A stretch of 64,000 nucleotides of DNA from Apostichopus japonicus (GCF_037975245.1 NC_092570.1:7813001-7877000); one strand, 5' to 3'. Positions 11,093 through 23,685 are shown, counted from the first letter of the stretch. Notes: a model not told the origin generated them from the sequence alone. Program-made: numbers and translations.

Positions 11093-12299
11093 GATAATAA
11101 TCCATCGGCATCATCAAGGGAGAGGGAGCGAGAGAAATGTAACCAGAAAGAAATGTAACCAGAAAGAAAGAAATGTAACCACAAAGAAATGTAACCAGCT
11201 ACTTAAAGCAATATATGAATCTTTGTCCCAGATGGTCTGATCCTGGTTGTTTGATAAATGTTGCACTTTCAGTGCTGGATACTGAACAGCTCTTGTAAAA
11301 TTGATAAGCTAAGCCCTCGCCATTTTTAATGTGTGCTACTGTATGCATAGAACCGTATTAAGGACAGAAGAAGATGGTTTTCACGAATGATATTTTTGTG
11401 ATTAATTTCTTTCGAGAGGGGACGTCAGTTTTCATGATCTCATTTGGATCTGGCTTAGGAAACAGGAAGAAGAAGGATCTGACTTAGTTGAAGAAATAAT
11501 TTTAATAATTAATCATAATAATTAAAGAGATTGGATACTTCATAACATCTCTATGTTTGGGTGATATAAATATATAAAAATACATTATGTTATCATTTTT
11601 TTATTGAGTTTAACAGTGATTAGGGAGGAAAGGAAGGAGGATGGTAAAAACTTAAAAGTACAAACTTTTTGTCACATTAAAAATGTAGAGGGCAAAGTAC
11701 CTCTGTTACTAGCCCTGTTATTGTTTGTTGAATGTATCAATTGTTGTTGATCTGGAATTAAAAACAAAACCAGCAAGCCAGTCAGCTTTGTGATTCCTTG
11801 CCATACAGTTTGCTCAAATTTCAAAATATCTATCTGACTAATTTAGAGCAAATGAGTTAAATTTGTCGAAGAATTCAGTGAGAATGTGAAAATATTTGTA
11901 TTAATCCCTTGTGGGGATCAACCATGTCATTCATTTATATGGTTTTTACAGAAAAGAATATTAAAACTAAAATGTTTCAATATTCAGAAAGAACAGTCTT
12001 CCTATGTGAAATGTAGACACATTTTACCAATTTTGAGCTAGCAAATCCATTTAATAACCTTTGAGAGTTACATACCAGTACATTGTTTATACACTTTGAA
12101 ATAATTTTTTAGTAAATGGTCAAGTATTCCACCAATTGAGATAACCTTTTGACCCCTTGAGCCAGTTTGTGCCCAACTGAGACAGCCTGTTGACTCCTCG
12201 AAGCTCAGAGGGGGAAAACTGATATGAGGGTTTAAGTGCACGTTTCAAGCAAGATTATGAACTGGATGCTTGCTATGTTTCATTGAAGACCTATAGAGC
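11093..12299. other. Intergenic, mostly unique
   Basis: A short AGAAATGTAACC tandem repeat occupies about 11120-11200, right beside the SINE. The remainder is AT-rich with no open frame of note. Confidence 0.5.
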
Positions 12300-12860
12300 C
12301 CCTTCACAGAACTAAACTGAACTAAATTTCACCCAAAAAATCATAGCATTGGAGAATTCCCAAATTAATTTAAATATAGCTTTAACTTTGAAGTTATCAT
12401 GCTGCAAAAAGGTTTCCAGAGTTTGATACCTGATGACCTCATGTGACCTTTTTCTCTACCAGTTTCCATAGGACTCTTGCACTCACCAAGCTCGATCTTA
12501 ATACAAAGTATGAAGGCCAAGAAAGATGCACTTTTTGTGTTATCTTGAATACAAGATTTTCAGACTTTCACTTAAAAGTTGACTGCAAATGACCTTTGAC
12601 CTCCTCCAATTCAATAGGGTTCTTGTACTCAACAAGCTGAATCTGCATATGTACCAAGTTCAACAAAGATGTACCTTTGGAGTTATCATGTTCAAAGTGT
12701 TCAGACTTTGACCTCTGTTGACCCCAAATGACCATTGAACTTCACAGAAAACAATGGGCTTCTTGTATTCAATAAGACGGATCCACATACCAAGTATGAA
12801 GTTAATCCACCATTAACCTTTTTGAGTTACCATGTTTACAAGCAAATGTCACATACACAC
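12300..12860. repeat. GACCT-rich diverged tandem repeat (~130 bp period)
   Basis: Three to four diverged units containing TGACCTTTGACCTC-like strings, a GGGTTCTTGTACTCAACAAG-like string, an ACCAAGTATGAAG-like string and a GAGTTATCATGTTCA-like string. Units start near 12425, 12590 and 12710. The last runs into a CA microsatellite at 12851-12865. Similar arrays are widespread as dispersed repeats in marine animal genomes (general recollection), but I cannot name the family. Confidence 0.6.
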
Positions 12861-12869
12861 ACACATGCG

Positions 12870-14999
12870 CCATCACCATTGCATAGATTCCTTTTGCCTC
12901 TGCCAAGGAATAAAAATATGCTTTCACACTGTTACATAGAGAACTTTACTTACTTATTAAGTAACAACTAATATGTGATATCTAAAGGTATACCAGATCA
13001 TCTTGCATCTTATTATGAGCTTCCCCGAAGATAATAGGCTATGTACTGTATAGCCTTTAGAAGCAATCTCTCCACATTGCGTACTAGCACGCTTTGACAG
13101 CAACAAATCTTACCATACGTAGACCACCCAGTGTCGAATTTACTGGAACAGTCCCCACTAAAGTTGAAAAGAACCTTTCCATGCTTGAAAGAATCAAGCA
13201 ACATGTGATTGGTCCATATAATACATCAGACATCACCATTTAACAATAAGGATTGAATAATGTAGTTTCTGCTGACTCTTCTTATAGTCTATAATAGCAG
13301 GGACATCATGGAACACAAGAGCCTTAGTGAACAGCAATAAAAGAACTGGTTGGATAGGCTAGCGCAAGTATTTTATATCAGGGTGACATGTAAGTGCCAT
13401 AACTAACTTTCTTGTAAGAAAACTTTGGTTTGCAAAATATAATGTTAATTATCTCCCATTGCTTAATTTATCGCAATTTTAAGCAAATAAACCCTGCCAA
13501 ATGCTTTAAGGTATTCTTCAGTCACGCAAAACCACAATTTCACAAGTAATTCGAAATAGGTATTAATGTAAGGCTGTATGTCCTTAGTATAGGCCCAGGA
13601 GGTATGTCAGTCTTCAAGGCCAGTCCAGCATTTTATTTGAAACTAATTAAGACTAATTAAGTGTCTCATTAAACCTTGAATGAAGTATTAGTCTACAGTG
13701 CTTAACTTCATTCAGTTTATTTTATGTTAACTTATGGGTTACGACATATTTTGCATAACTACAATTATTGTCCCATCCCATGACCTAAACTTCAGTAACA
13801 AGTTACACAGGGGAAGTCAGGTGATAGCAATTCTAATGCAATTCTATGTGAACTGAAATTCCCAATAAACAAGGCATCTATAGGCCTAACGTGTATTACT
13901 AGGCTAGTATGTACACTAGACTATAATAGAGCCATAGGCTAAGCCCTAATTCACGAAAATCTACTTCAGTGATAATGAACATACAACAATATGTGTATAA
14001 AGAAACCAAAATAGGTTTAACTTTATAGTGGCGTCATTTTTTTCATACATATCACTGAATGTAACGTTATGACATAAATTTACTTAGCATGTTAAAACCT
14101 TGTGAGCCGTCTAACATTCAACCTATACAATTGTATTGTACAGTATGTAGCATAGTCCTGGTCACGACGACGTCATTTCTAGCGGCTCTTAAATAACAAA
14201 TTTTGCATCACGTCCATCATTTGCCGGTGAACGATCATTTATTCTGCCAATAAGATATAAGATAGAGTACGAACCTTCTTCTTCATTTTACACTCTGTCT
14301 GTTTCTTTAGCCACAGCAGTTAAAGGATAAATCGCCCAGTTGCTTAGTTCCGTGTGTTAACCTGATCAATTAAAACTGTGAGCTGCATTCAATGTACGTC
14401 ATACTCCAGCCATGTACAACCAGTAGTTGGTATATTATTAGTCTACTCCCGCACATGTAAATGCGTCACTTTCCTCGAACATAGTGTCAATGTCACAAAT
14501 CAATTGTTGTTGTCCATGTAGGATTCCCTCTTTTACATTCTCTTTCGATAGGATCACGTGGAGAGGAATGATGACAGTAGGATGGGAGAACAACCATACT
14601 TAAAACAATTGGCACTTGTAGAAAGGACAACCGGCCATACAAATCACTTCATTCATTCATTCATAACCGTCTGAGAAGAGAAGTTATCTTCAGGGACAGT
14701 CTACTACAAACTCTGACTTCTAGTGTTCTTACCCTTTAAACAACAAAAAAGTCACTAAATGCCAAGTTATCAAAGTCTGCATAATCATGTGCACCTTCAC
14801 CCCCACCTCCACCCCCCACACCCCACATTCTTCTTACTTCCATAGGAAATATCCTTCAGTGAGTGAATTAACCTAGTAGCACTTCGCTTCATGACATCCT
14901 TGCAAATGTTTTAAATAAAAGTAGCCGAAGGATGCTAAGCTTGAATAGCAGGCCTTACCAACATAGGCTATATTATACAATCTAAGAACAATTTATTTC
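12870..14999. other. Intergenic
   Basis: No exon or element recognised. A CRE-like GACGTCA lies at 14169-14175, and an ATTC/TTCA short repeat near 14652. The 63-codon minus-strand open frame at 13013-13204 shows no known family. Confidence 0.4.
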
Positions 15000-15310
15000 A
15001 AGGGCGCAGGAACCGGGGGGCTGGGGGGCGCCAGCCCCCCTCCCCCAGTGAAAAGTGTGGAGGGGCGGTAGTATCATTCCGCCCCCGCTTCGCAAGTCAG
15101 AAAACCCCTTTTTCATTTCCAAATGAGAAAAAAATCTCATTTGGAGCATCAAATTGCATCTAAGGCCAGGTGAAAATACAAAATTAAGTTTACAAAATGG
15201 AGTGGGTGTTGAAGTGTGCTATATTGCACCAACTTGCATCTGAGGCCACCTGGAAATGGAAAAAAAATTCCAAAGGGGAGAGGGACACCCCCTCCCCTTA
15301 GACCCATATG

Positions 15311-15441
15311 CGTACGAGGCGGGGGCAGACTGCCCCCTGAATTTCCAGAGGACAATAAATTCGGGCAAAAGTCCTGAAAAATTCGGGCAGCATAAGAGGA
15401 GATTTTTTTTTTATATATATAAGTATGCAGTAGCTTGCCCG
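15311..15441 (+). repeat. Outer inverted repeat A, left copy
   Basis: Begins CGTACGAGGCGGGGGCAGAC, then contains TTTCCAGAGGACAATAAATT, GGGCAGCATAAGAGGAGA and CAGTAGCTTGCCC. All of these recur inverted at 19331-19561. Confidence 0.75.
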
Positions 15442-15602
15442 GATCTTTTTCAAATTTTTGCCCGACAATTCCATGTTTACTTTATTTAGCATCATGATGC
15501 CCGAATATTTCCGTGTAACACCACCGTAAGCGCAGCTCATCTGGGCTACCATGCTTTTTGCACGATCAATTTTTTTCTAACTAGTCCACATTTCCGACAT
15601 GA

Positions 15603-16122
15603 GTGTATATAAGAAACTTTTTCTTTTTCATGGATGGTAAGGGGGGGGGGGTGCCTACAAGCCTAGAAGTACAGGTTTATCATATATTCTTTGCTATATT
15701 TTATACTTTTTTTGTGAGACAAACTTGCAGTCTCACCTGACACAGCGACATTATCCCGCCTACGTGTCGTTGAACAATGTATGTTTTTCTAGAGGTAGCT
15801 GAGTACTGTGTTAAAATAATAAATACGGTAACTAAATAGGAGCTTAAAAATTATACTGTCCTATTTTTCCCCTTCAAAGTGATGTTACCATTTTTCTTCT
15901 TCTAATTTACCAAATTTTTGGGGAAGTGTAAATTTCTAAAACGTGAGATTATAAAATAAAGAATGTTTTGATGCAACTTGCAAGGCCTCAGAAGTGCCGT
16001 TTCCGGCAATCTGAGAGGCATTGTGTGCCAAAAATTTTCTTGCACGCTACGCGCCAACCGATGGTGGCGCTCCGCTTAGATAGTATCACGGGAACTTTCG
16101 GGCACAAAAATTTCTGCCCCCC
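15603..16122 (+). repeat. Inverted repeat B, left arm (520 bp)
   Basis: Starts TGTATATAAGAAACTTTTTC and ends near GGGCACAAAAATTTCTGCCC. It matches the reverse complement of 18178-18697 with only scattered mismatches. Shared landmarks are the strings GTGAGACAAACTTGCAGTCT, CCCGCCTACGTGTCGTTGAA and GGTGGCGCTCCGC. The open frame at 15968-16186 is the counterpart of the one at 18075-18332. Confidence 0.85.
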
Positions 16123-18177
16123 CGGCCATCAGTCTTCAGCCCCCCACTCAAAAGTACCTTCCTACGCCACTGATTTATTTCCTTAAATATCCTCAAATTT
16201 CTCTTAATCGTACCAAGGACTATGATTACCTTTTCTTCGCAGCCTCATTACACTGCCTAGAAGATTGTAACGTGTAGGCCTATATATTAAGATAAACACC
16301 TGTCGATCACTTTTCCAGAAAAACATCCTGGAGCTTCTCATTATCAAGAGAGACTGAATATCGAGGATCATTTGCACCAACACGCATCACCTTGCATTTA
16401 TAATAACATTAAAAAGTATTTGCCACTCATGGGGCCAAGTATAGAAACTTTATTTAAATAACTCTGGAATAAATCCGCACCAGATTGAGAGAAAAATTTC
16501 TGCTTTTAACTCGGGTGTCATCATCAGCAAACTTCTTCGGCCTAGAAAGATCTTAGAAAAGGCCTTGGAAAAACTATATGCATGAAGGTCGCCAATGCAA
16601 GCAACGAAAATTAGAGCAATTGGAAACCGCAAAGACGCACCTCACGGCGGGTGCAAGACCTGTCCTACCCGGCACCCCGCCATCCCACGCTTATGATGGG
16701 TGAGATAAATTTAATTTCTTTGAATATTTTAATATGTGAACTTGGGGAAAGGGGTTTGTTTCTGTTCTTTACCTGGTTTCGAAACAATTGCAGTGATGTC
16801 GAATGGGGTACCTTTGCCTACCTCAGTATTCGAGTAAGTGGCTGGCAGATGCTTGGCATACACGCTCGTCCGTCGGATGGGGACGTTAAATGGCGGTCCC
16901 GGGAGCAGGAAGGGGAGCGAATTCACACCCCTGCCTCGTTATCCTCTGAACACTTATCGGAAAATAGAAGACTATAAACAAGCCGGTGTTCATCCACGAT
17001 GTACTTGCTTGGGTAGGGTCTCAAATAATCTACTGTAAAGCTTCCTGGTCTTTGGGTCTCTATACTAAACTAATATTTACATGAAATACAAAATTGTGAC
17101 AAACCTCTGTCACATAAGTAGGGTCGTACATTCACCATTTTTAATCAGTGGGATGTTCATCGATTTCAAGACCGACTTGCAGTGAGCCTTAGCTGACAAC
17201 TGTTTCTAAAAATAATAACATCGGAAAGTTACTTTATAATTACAATTGTACACTGCTATTGACTGAGAGTGCGGGGCCCCCAGAAGATGCAGCGCGTTTA
17301 GATTGTTCGCCATTGTAGCGAATTAAGAACGCAAAAATACATCTCAAAAATAGGTAAAGTTACACATTAACATTTATCTGGAATGTATCTCAGAACCATA
17401 AAGCTGGTCCAGGGGGAATCTCCTGGGAAGTTCAAGTGTTTAAAATATCATTGTTCTCAAAGACTTGAAGTTGAAGCAAGTTTAAAGGTATGCTGTATTG
17501 GCCCTTAATATGCTAGATATTCAAATATGGTCACCTTTGGTCAAAATTCTTCAACTGCTTTTATTACAACCGTTGAGGAATTTGTCCTCACTTAGACATT
17601 CAGTCATCTCGTGTGTTCCTTAAAAATGTCTGAGAATAATTTGAAGAGTAAAGACCTCCAGGAAAATAAATTTTAAAACTTCTAGCAATTATAGCGTGCT
17701 ATAATTTGGGGCTCATACTGACTACCTTTAAAGCACAAACTACATATGTGTGAGGGAGAAATTCTGGTGGGGTCCAGAGGTGAAACACCGGAAACTGTTG
17801 GATTTTGAGATATTTCCGTGTTCTCTCGGTCGTTTTGATTACTGCAGCCTACGTCGGGTGAAGGGGAGCGGGAGGTTCTTTATTGCGGGATGTCCTGGTG
17901 AGTCCCTCTACCCCCGTGGCGCCGCTATTGCTCTTACGGGCATCAAACATCTGTATCCCACACTGAAATCGATGCTTCTCGTATAGTTCGTATAAAAAGA
18001 ACCGAAGAAAAATTACATATATGAAATCGAAGGGTGTGGAAAATGTTTAACACATTTACAATGTTTTGTCGGATCTATAACATTGAATTTATGTAGCTGG
18101 TTAGAGTGCTTTCAAATAGGTATAGCAACCCTAAAAGTACAATCGAACCATAGGCGTACGGGACCATTTCAGTTTGG
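16123..18177. other. Spacer of the large inverted repeat
   Basis: 2055 bp between the B arms. It contains a TTAA-flanked MITE (17486-17727). Open frames at 16651-16977 and 17750-17986 show no recognised domain and may be remnants. Nothing identifies an autonomous transposon. Confidence 0.5.
17486..17727. mobile_element. TTAA-flanked MITE, copy 1
   Basis: 242-bp element flanked on both sides by TTAA (17482-17485 and 17728-17731). Ends are imperfect inverted repeats: left AGGTATGCTGTATTGGCCC, and right, read inward, AGGTAGTCAGTATGAGCCCC. It is closely similar to 43129-43372 along its whole length. A TTAA target is typical of piggyBac-like and Sola3 transposons, but the AGG terminus does not match the usual piggyBac CCC end, so the superfamily stays open. 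Confidence 0.8.
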
Positions 18178-18697
18178 GGGGGGGGGCAGAACTTTTTGTG
18201 CCCGAAAGTTCCCGTGACACTATCTAGGCGGAGCGCCACCATCGGTAGGCGCGTAGCGTACAAGAAAAATTTTGGCACACAATGCCTCTCAGATTGCCGG
18301 AAACGGCACTTCTGAGGCCTTGCAAGTTGCATCTAAACATTCTTTATTTTATAATTTCACGTTTTAGAAATTTACACTTCCCCAAAAATTTGGTAAATTA
18401 GAAGAAGAAAAAATGGTAAAATCACTTTGAAGGGGAAAATATATTTTTTAAGCTCCTATTTAGTTACCTTATTTATTATTTTAACACAGTACTCACCTAC
18501 CTCTAGAAAAACATACATTGTTCAACGACACGTAGGCGGGATAATGTCGCTGTGTCGGGTGAGACTGCAATTTGTCTCACAAAAAAGGATTAAATATAAC
18601 AAAGAATACGATAAACCTGTACTTCTAGGCTTGTAGGCACTCCCCCCCCCCCCTCCCCACCATCCATGAAAAAGAAAATGTTTCTTATATACACTGA
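18178..18697 (-). repeat. Inverted repeat B, right arm (520 bp)
   Basis: Reverse-complement copy of 15603-16122, of the same length and without large indels. A 2055-bp spacer separates the arms. A G-run sits at the inner edge and a C-run near the outer edge, as in the left arm. Confidence 0.85.
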
Positions 18698-19330
18698 TGT
18701 TGGGGATGTCCAGGTCAAGGGCGGCGGAAGCACTTTTAATCTGGGGGGGGGGGCACCGACATCAAAGGGCACTTTGCAGAAATTCGATTGGACTGATGCA
18801 GCCTTATATTTAGTACCCTTTATGTAACTCTTATTGTATTATCTTATTTGTGTATACACATCACTCCATCAACGCCCCCCCCCCCCCCTCCTAAAGGAAA
18901 ATATGCATAATAGCACTGCAATATCCAATGCGCAAATTGGGAAACAAGGAACAAGTTTTCTTTTGAGACAAAATGTGGTGAAATCATGCTAGTTGCTAAT
19001 GTAGGAATCTTCCGAATTAGAGTTTTTTTCTTGTTAATATCTTAACAAATTTTTTCCATTCGAAATAGCTTTTGAGTTTGACCCACAGAAATTCATCAAA
19101 AGTCACGGGCTTAGCCAAGATTTGCAAAGTTGTATGCACGACTATCTGAGCGGAGCGCCACCATCGGTTGGCGCGGAGTGTACTAGAAAATTTTTGGTTT
19201 TACAAACTCCTCAGATGGCCGGAAACGGCCCTTCCCGAGTGTTCATTCTGGTTCCCTGGCCTCTTGCTAACTTGAGGCACCTCAATTTTTATGTAGAAAA
19301 AAGGCACAGTTTTAACCTGCCCCCTGTGCC
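18698..19330. other. Further repeat fragments between the right-hand arms
   Basis: Holds a segment with a G-run (18744-18754) and a C-run (18875-18890), both suggestive of more members of the homopolymer-bearing repeat family. A partial, diverged copy of the B core lies at 19149-19240. Confidence 0.45.
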
Positions 19331-19347
19331 CCGGGCAAGCTACTGCA

Positions 19348-19411
<64 letters not shown>

Positions 19412-19561
19412 AGGAGAAAAAAAAAATATATATATATATATTTTTTCTCCTCTTAGGCTGCCCGAATTTTTCAAGCCTTTTGCCCGAATTTCTTGTCCTC
19501 TGGAAATTTGGGGGGGGGGCAGTCTGCCCCCCTGCCCCCCCCCCCCCGCCTCGAACGCCTA
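19331..19561 (-). repeat. Outer inverted repeat A, right copy with AT expansion
   Basis: Inverted copy of 15311-15441, lengthened by an (AT)n microsatellite (about 19350-19408) and an internal hairpin (19408-19455: 15-bp perfect arms TAAGAGGAGAAAAAA). It ends in a C-homopolymer and GCCTCGAACGCCTATG. Confidence 0.75.
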
Positions 19562-20609
19562 TGAATCGAACTTGAGCTGATGACTCAATATTGTCCGTCA
19601 TGCAGTTGAAACTTCTAAACAGATGATAAAGTGTTATAGCTCCACTGATTGGTGTTTGAAATTCATTCATTCACAACGTTCATTAATGAAATGAAGAAAA
19701 TATCCAATTCAAATTAGTATTGTCTTCTTCATTCTGTAGTATGAATACCACATCTACCAAATATTATATTTTACAGTTAAATTTAGCTCGATTATACAAT
19801 AATTTGAGTAAGAACATCGAAATCCTTTAAAACATCGTATTCTGGTAACCATAAAATTGTTTTCTGGCAAAGAGCGGAAGGAGACAAGAGTCATCGAAAT
19901 AAATATAATCTGGAACTCTCGCTTCAAGTAGGAAACGTTACTTACCAAGGAGGGTCATGTGACATGCTTTTAGGTGCTACTAACGTATTATATTACCCCT
20001 GTCAGTTCGAAGCGATGAGTGTTCCGAAGACAAAAAGCAGCTATAACGGCCATGTTTGGTAAATTTGAGAATTAGTTTTGAAAAGATAACGTTGTTTGTA
20101 GTTACTTTTCATATCATAAAACTCTTGATCTGTAGGGACTATTGTGTGGCTACGGAACAACGAATACTGTCGTCTGCTCGTGTCAATTTACATTTGTATA
20201 CAGTCATGTAGATGCAGTTCGATTGTTCGAAAGAAAATACTCAAAATGGCAATTCTGGACTTAAAACTTGCAATAAACATTGTGAAATGTACCAATTTTT
20301 GTCTAGATCCCATTGTTCGCGTAGCTTCAAAAGGAATGTGGTAGATATGAGAATCAGGACATTAGTTAGAAACCTCATTCAACAAGTACTATAAGAGTTG
20401 AGTGCTGCAAGGGAGCACGTCACATTACCCTCCGTGATTGTTAAGTTTTTCGCGTTACATAGTCAGTCCAGATTTATATATACGCCGATGGTTTTACTAC
20501 GAAAAAAATGGCGTCAACCTTATAGTAGGAGGTACTCCTGCGAACTTCCTGAACTTTGTTTGGACCATTTAATGATTTAAATTGTGAGTTAGTCCTAACT
20601 GGTTAAAAA
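19562..20609 (+). promoter_or_regulatory. 5' flank and 5' UTR of plus-strand gene (uncertain)
   Basis: Sequence upstream of the ATG at 20610. A TATA-like TTTATATATA lies at 20473-20482, about 130 bp before the ATG, and could position a start site; this is only a candidate. An in-frame stop TAA (20604-20606) sits two codons before the ATG, which supports the ATG as the true start. Several short upstream open frames (for example 20144-20344) look random. Confidence 0.25.
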
Positions 20610-20738
20610 ATGAGCAACCAAGGCAGATCATTCTCAAAGCAAAGGGACTTTGCCCGACTAAGGGGTTCTGTACAGGAGGCCAAGGCGGCTGCCGTTAGGG
20701 AAAAAGTATCAATTGCTGTTCGTGACAGCACGATACAG
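20610..20738 (+). CDS. Putative first coding exon (43 codons), unknown protein
   Basis: ATG at 20610 follows an in-frame TAA. The open frame reads MSNQGRSFSKQRDFARLRGS, then VQEAKAAAVREKVSIAVRDS and TIQ. It stops exactly at CAG followed by GTAAGC, a strong donor. Base composition rises in GC and codons look used rather than random compared with the flanks. The peptide is basic with an alanine/glutamate-rich helix-like middle, and no domain is recognised. It ends in phase 0, the same phase as the candidate exons at 23662 and 39482. I infer an N-terminal exon of a gene extending to the right; a stand-alone non-coding interpretation is possible. Confidence 0.6.
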
Positions 20739-23661
20739 GTAAGCTAGTTCAGGCCTAGGCTAGACCATGGGTATCTAACTTTGTCCTACTGTTACTAGTG
20801 TTAGCCTACCCGTAAACCTATGCCTAGTACTGTAATAATCCTTGACAATCTTTACAATGGCCACTTACCTATGAACAGTTACTAAGCCTACCTAGTTATT
20901 ATGTTTATTAAACGCTAATTCTCTGACAAGTTAGCAAAGCCTAAAAATTAGGTGGAAACTGGCATGATATGGTTTTGAAATCAAGGACACGTTACCACCC
21001 TGGGACTGTAGGAGAGGGAGATACATGACATAGGCTGCTAACTTGCTTGTTATGAACCATGCATAAAAGCCTGTGGGATATGCTGTGGGTGACATAATTA
21101 TTGATTATGCTACATGAGCAAAATGAGGCTTTTCTAACCAACAAATTTAGAACAATAAGCTTTAGTGCTACCGAAACTTAGTCCTACTATATGCTTGTGG
21201 CAAGTGGGATTGAAATTATGTTTCATATAGTCGAAAGGTATGAACATTCTCCTGTCGTTTTACAGCATTTTCTCCCAAGAGAAGTGTGCCTGGGTTCACT
21301 GGATCTTTTCCAAGTTGTTTGAATAGTATTAGGATAGGATAGAAATGTGTCCATTGTTGAAACTTCTTGGTTGTATATCTTTACAGGGGTGAATGAACCT
21401 AGGACCACCTAGGCCTTCTATAGTCTGATGTAGCTAAATGTGTCCTTTAGGCCCTAGACTATGTCAACTCTACATCATACTAAATGTAAAACACCTAGAC
21501 CAGTGTAAGTCAATTGACTAATGCAGGCAATTTCTTGTCTTGGCACACTTTTTTTGAATAATTTTATAAACTATGAAAATAGAGATTCCAGTCACTTCAT
21601 CATAGTGTGACATTAAATAATATTACTTGTAGGTATTACAAACCTAGGCCCTAGTAAATGTATGACATGTGTATATATGTCATCCACTCTACTAACATAT
21701 ATAAGACATAATTGAGCAGTATCTAACGCTTACTTACTTCAAAGGCGTTTCCATTTCCTACTTCCTTCCTCCTTCTTTCCCTATTGAAAAGTTGGTGATG
21801 ATATCATTTAAAACAATGTGTACATGTGGAATGTGGATGGATATGTTGTCGTGCCATGAGAATGATGGGCAAACTAACAGTCCAATGGTTATGCCTAACC
21901 TTTGGCTGTATTTTATTCGGTTTAAGTAGATTTGTCTATAACATTTACTGGACTGCTTGTCTCTTTTGTGTCCAGATGCTGATGCTATGGATTATATCAA
22001 CAACTTGTTGTCCTAGTAAGAACACCATTAAATGCATAAATAGCATTTTAATTTGAAAGTATTGAGAAGGTTTTGTTTTAATAAAGCTATCAAAGTTTTC
22101 AGCTACTTACTTAGTGATCATCAAATCTCTTAACAAATTTTGTCTACAGGTGAAATACTGTTCATTGTGAAATCCAATTTGTCTCTTATTGTTTTATTTT
22201 TTAATTATGTCTTGAGTACATACACAAACATCCCCATTACCCTTGTTGTGCTTATTGCTTTAAAATGAACTGTACAAATAACATTACAGAAATAGCGATA
22301 ATAGCAATAGAAGTGCCAGAATCAGTGTGTATGTTGTCACTCCACATTGATAGCTATATAGCTATATATATCCACATGTTATTTTCTATCTGTACTTCCA
22401 TTTCAGTTAATTTTGTTTCATGAGAATTAAAAGGTTAGTAGGTGTAGAGCATGACATGTTCTTAATGAGTAACAACTTGAATAAGTGACTGATTCGTTTG
22501 CAATTGTGCAAAATACTTTCTTGGAAGCGAGCAATTAGTATGTACATTGAGGTTATGAGTTGGTTGTGGAGAATTTCACAGAATTGGTAAGGGAGTAAAA
22601 CTTGACAGCTCTTCAAATGAACAAACCATGTTTTGGTCACATAGTGAAACACCTCCATTGTGTCTTTCATACCTGAAGTATTCTGAAGTTATGTATTTGT
22701 ATGATAAGCAAACAGTGACTTTCTGATGTACAGTGAAACCTTTTTTGCAAAACCATTCCAAGTTCTAACGAGGTACAGTATATATCAAAAGTCAACTGTA
22801 GCTTTTTGCTTCAGATTTTTGAAATGGAAATTGTCTTTAATTAAATAAATTAAATTATTGCTTTAGTTTTGTACATCGTCTGTACTAAAGCATTTTCTCT
22901 AGGCTGCACTTCGGTTGTAATTTGTATAGATTTAATCTTCATTAATTGCACATCCTTTTAAAAAAAATTACATTTTTTTGGTGACATTTTGGGTGAGAGA
23001 CTAAAATTATAGGATCATGAAAGGATCATAAATTACTGTTTGTTCTGTCACATCCCTGTAGATTGTTTATCAAGATAGCCTGATGTATTCATGTGTGTGG
23101 TATCTGAAATACTGTGTAGTTATAAACAGACTAAATGAGAACAGAATGTGACCTTGTTTCTTGTGAATAATCAAAGTCCCTTGATAATTTGGTTTTAAAA
23201 GGAAGCGGTTGCTTCCTTTATCTTCCTGGTAATTATCCGATGGGTGCACTTGAATCAAAGTGTTAATTGTAAAACTTAACATTTAACCTTCAAACCTGCT
23301 TTAAATAGCAGTTTTCTGTGTGTTACAGTCTGTGTAAGTTGGTGGTCATCTTGTCCTTGGTGCCATGGTGTGGGCTAGTAAAAGTGTTTAAATGCTATAA
23401 CCTAGTTTTAGCAGGATAAATAATGACCTTTATAAATGTTAAAACTACAGGGAACTACTTTCAACATACCATATTTGTAGTAAACTCTTAAAAGTTTGAA
23501 CAATTTATTAATTTATTGTCGCATTATTTTCCGCTCTACTTTGAAAAAAATTGTAGTTACTACTGTAGCCAATATTCTTAGTTCGTAACCAAGAAGAAAA
23601 AAGAGGAAGTTTTTACAAAGAACAACATTTGTCTCTACATCTTTACTTTTTCTTAACACAG
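20739..23661 (+). other. Intron between the 20.6-kb exon and the microexon
   Basis: AT-rich sequence with no open frame of note and no recognised mobile element. The plus-strand frame at 21826-22056 is cysteine- and tryptophan-rich but matches nothing known. The minus-strand frames around 22407-22761 likewise. Confidence 0.4.
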
Positions 23662-23685
23662 ACTAAACAAATACAAAGAGCCAAG
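23662..23685 (+). CDS. Putative 24-nt microexon
   Basis: A long pyrimidine-rich tract ends in CTTAACACAG, followed by ACTAAACAAATACAAAGAGC CAAG and then the donor GTAAGC. If joined to the preceding exon in phase 0 it adds TKQIQRAK. Both splice signals are strong and the donor hexamer equals that of the 20.6-kb exon. At only eight codons, chance cannot be excluded. Confidence 0.45.

Larger units (their letters stand above)
15000..19561. mobile_element. Nested transposon-derived complex with inverted arms
   Basis: A mosaic of G/C-homopolymer-rich repeats. Segment B (15603-16122) reappears inverted at 18178-18697. Segment A (15311-15441) reappears inverted and enlarged at 19331-19561. The order is A, B, spacer, B', A', so the whole block is arranged as a broad palindrome. 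A partial further copy of the B core (GCGGAGCGCCACCATCGG) lies at 19149-19240. No transposase-like reading frame is visible; short open frames in the arms are mirror images of each other. The complex interrupts the space between the two genes. Confidence 0.7.

Noticed and set aside
19200-19670. 156-codon minus-strand open frame with Tyr-Ile repeats
   Set aside because: Reads through the AT microsatellite and transposon arm.
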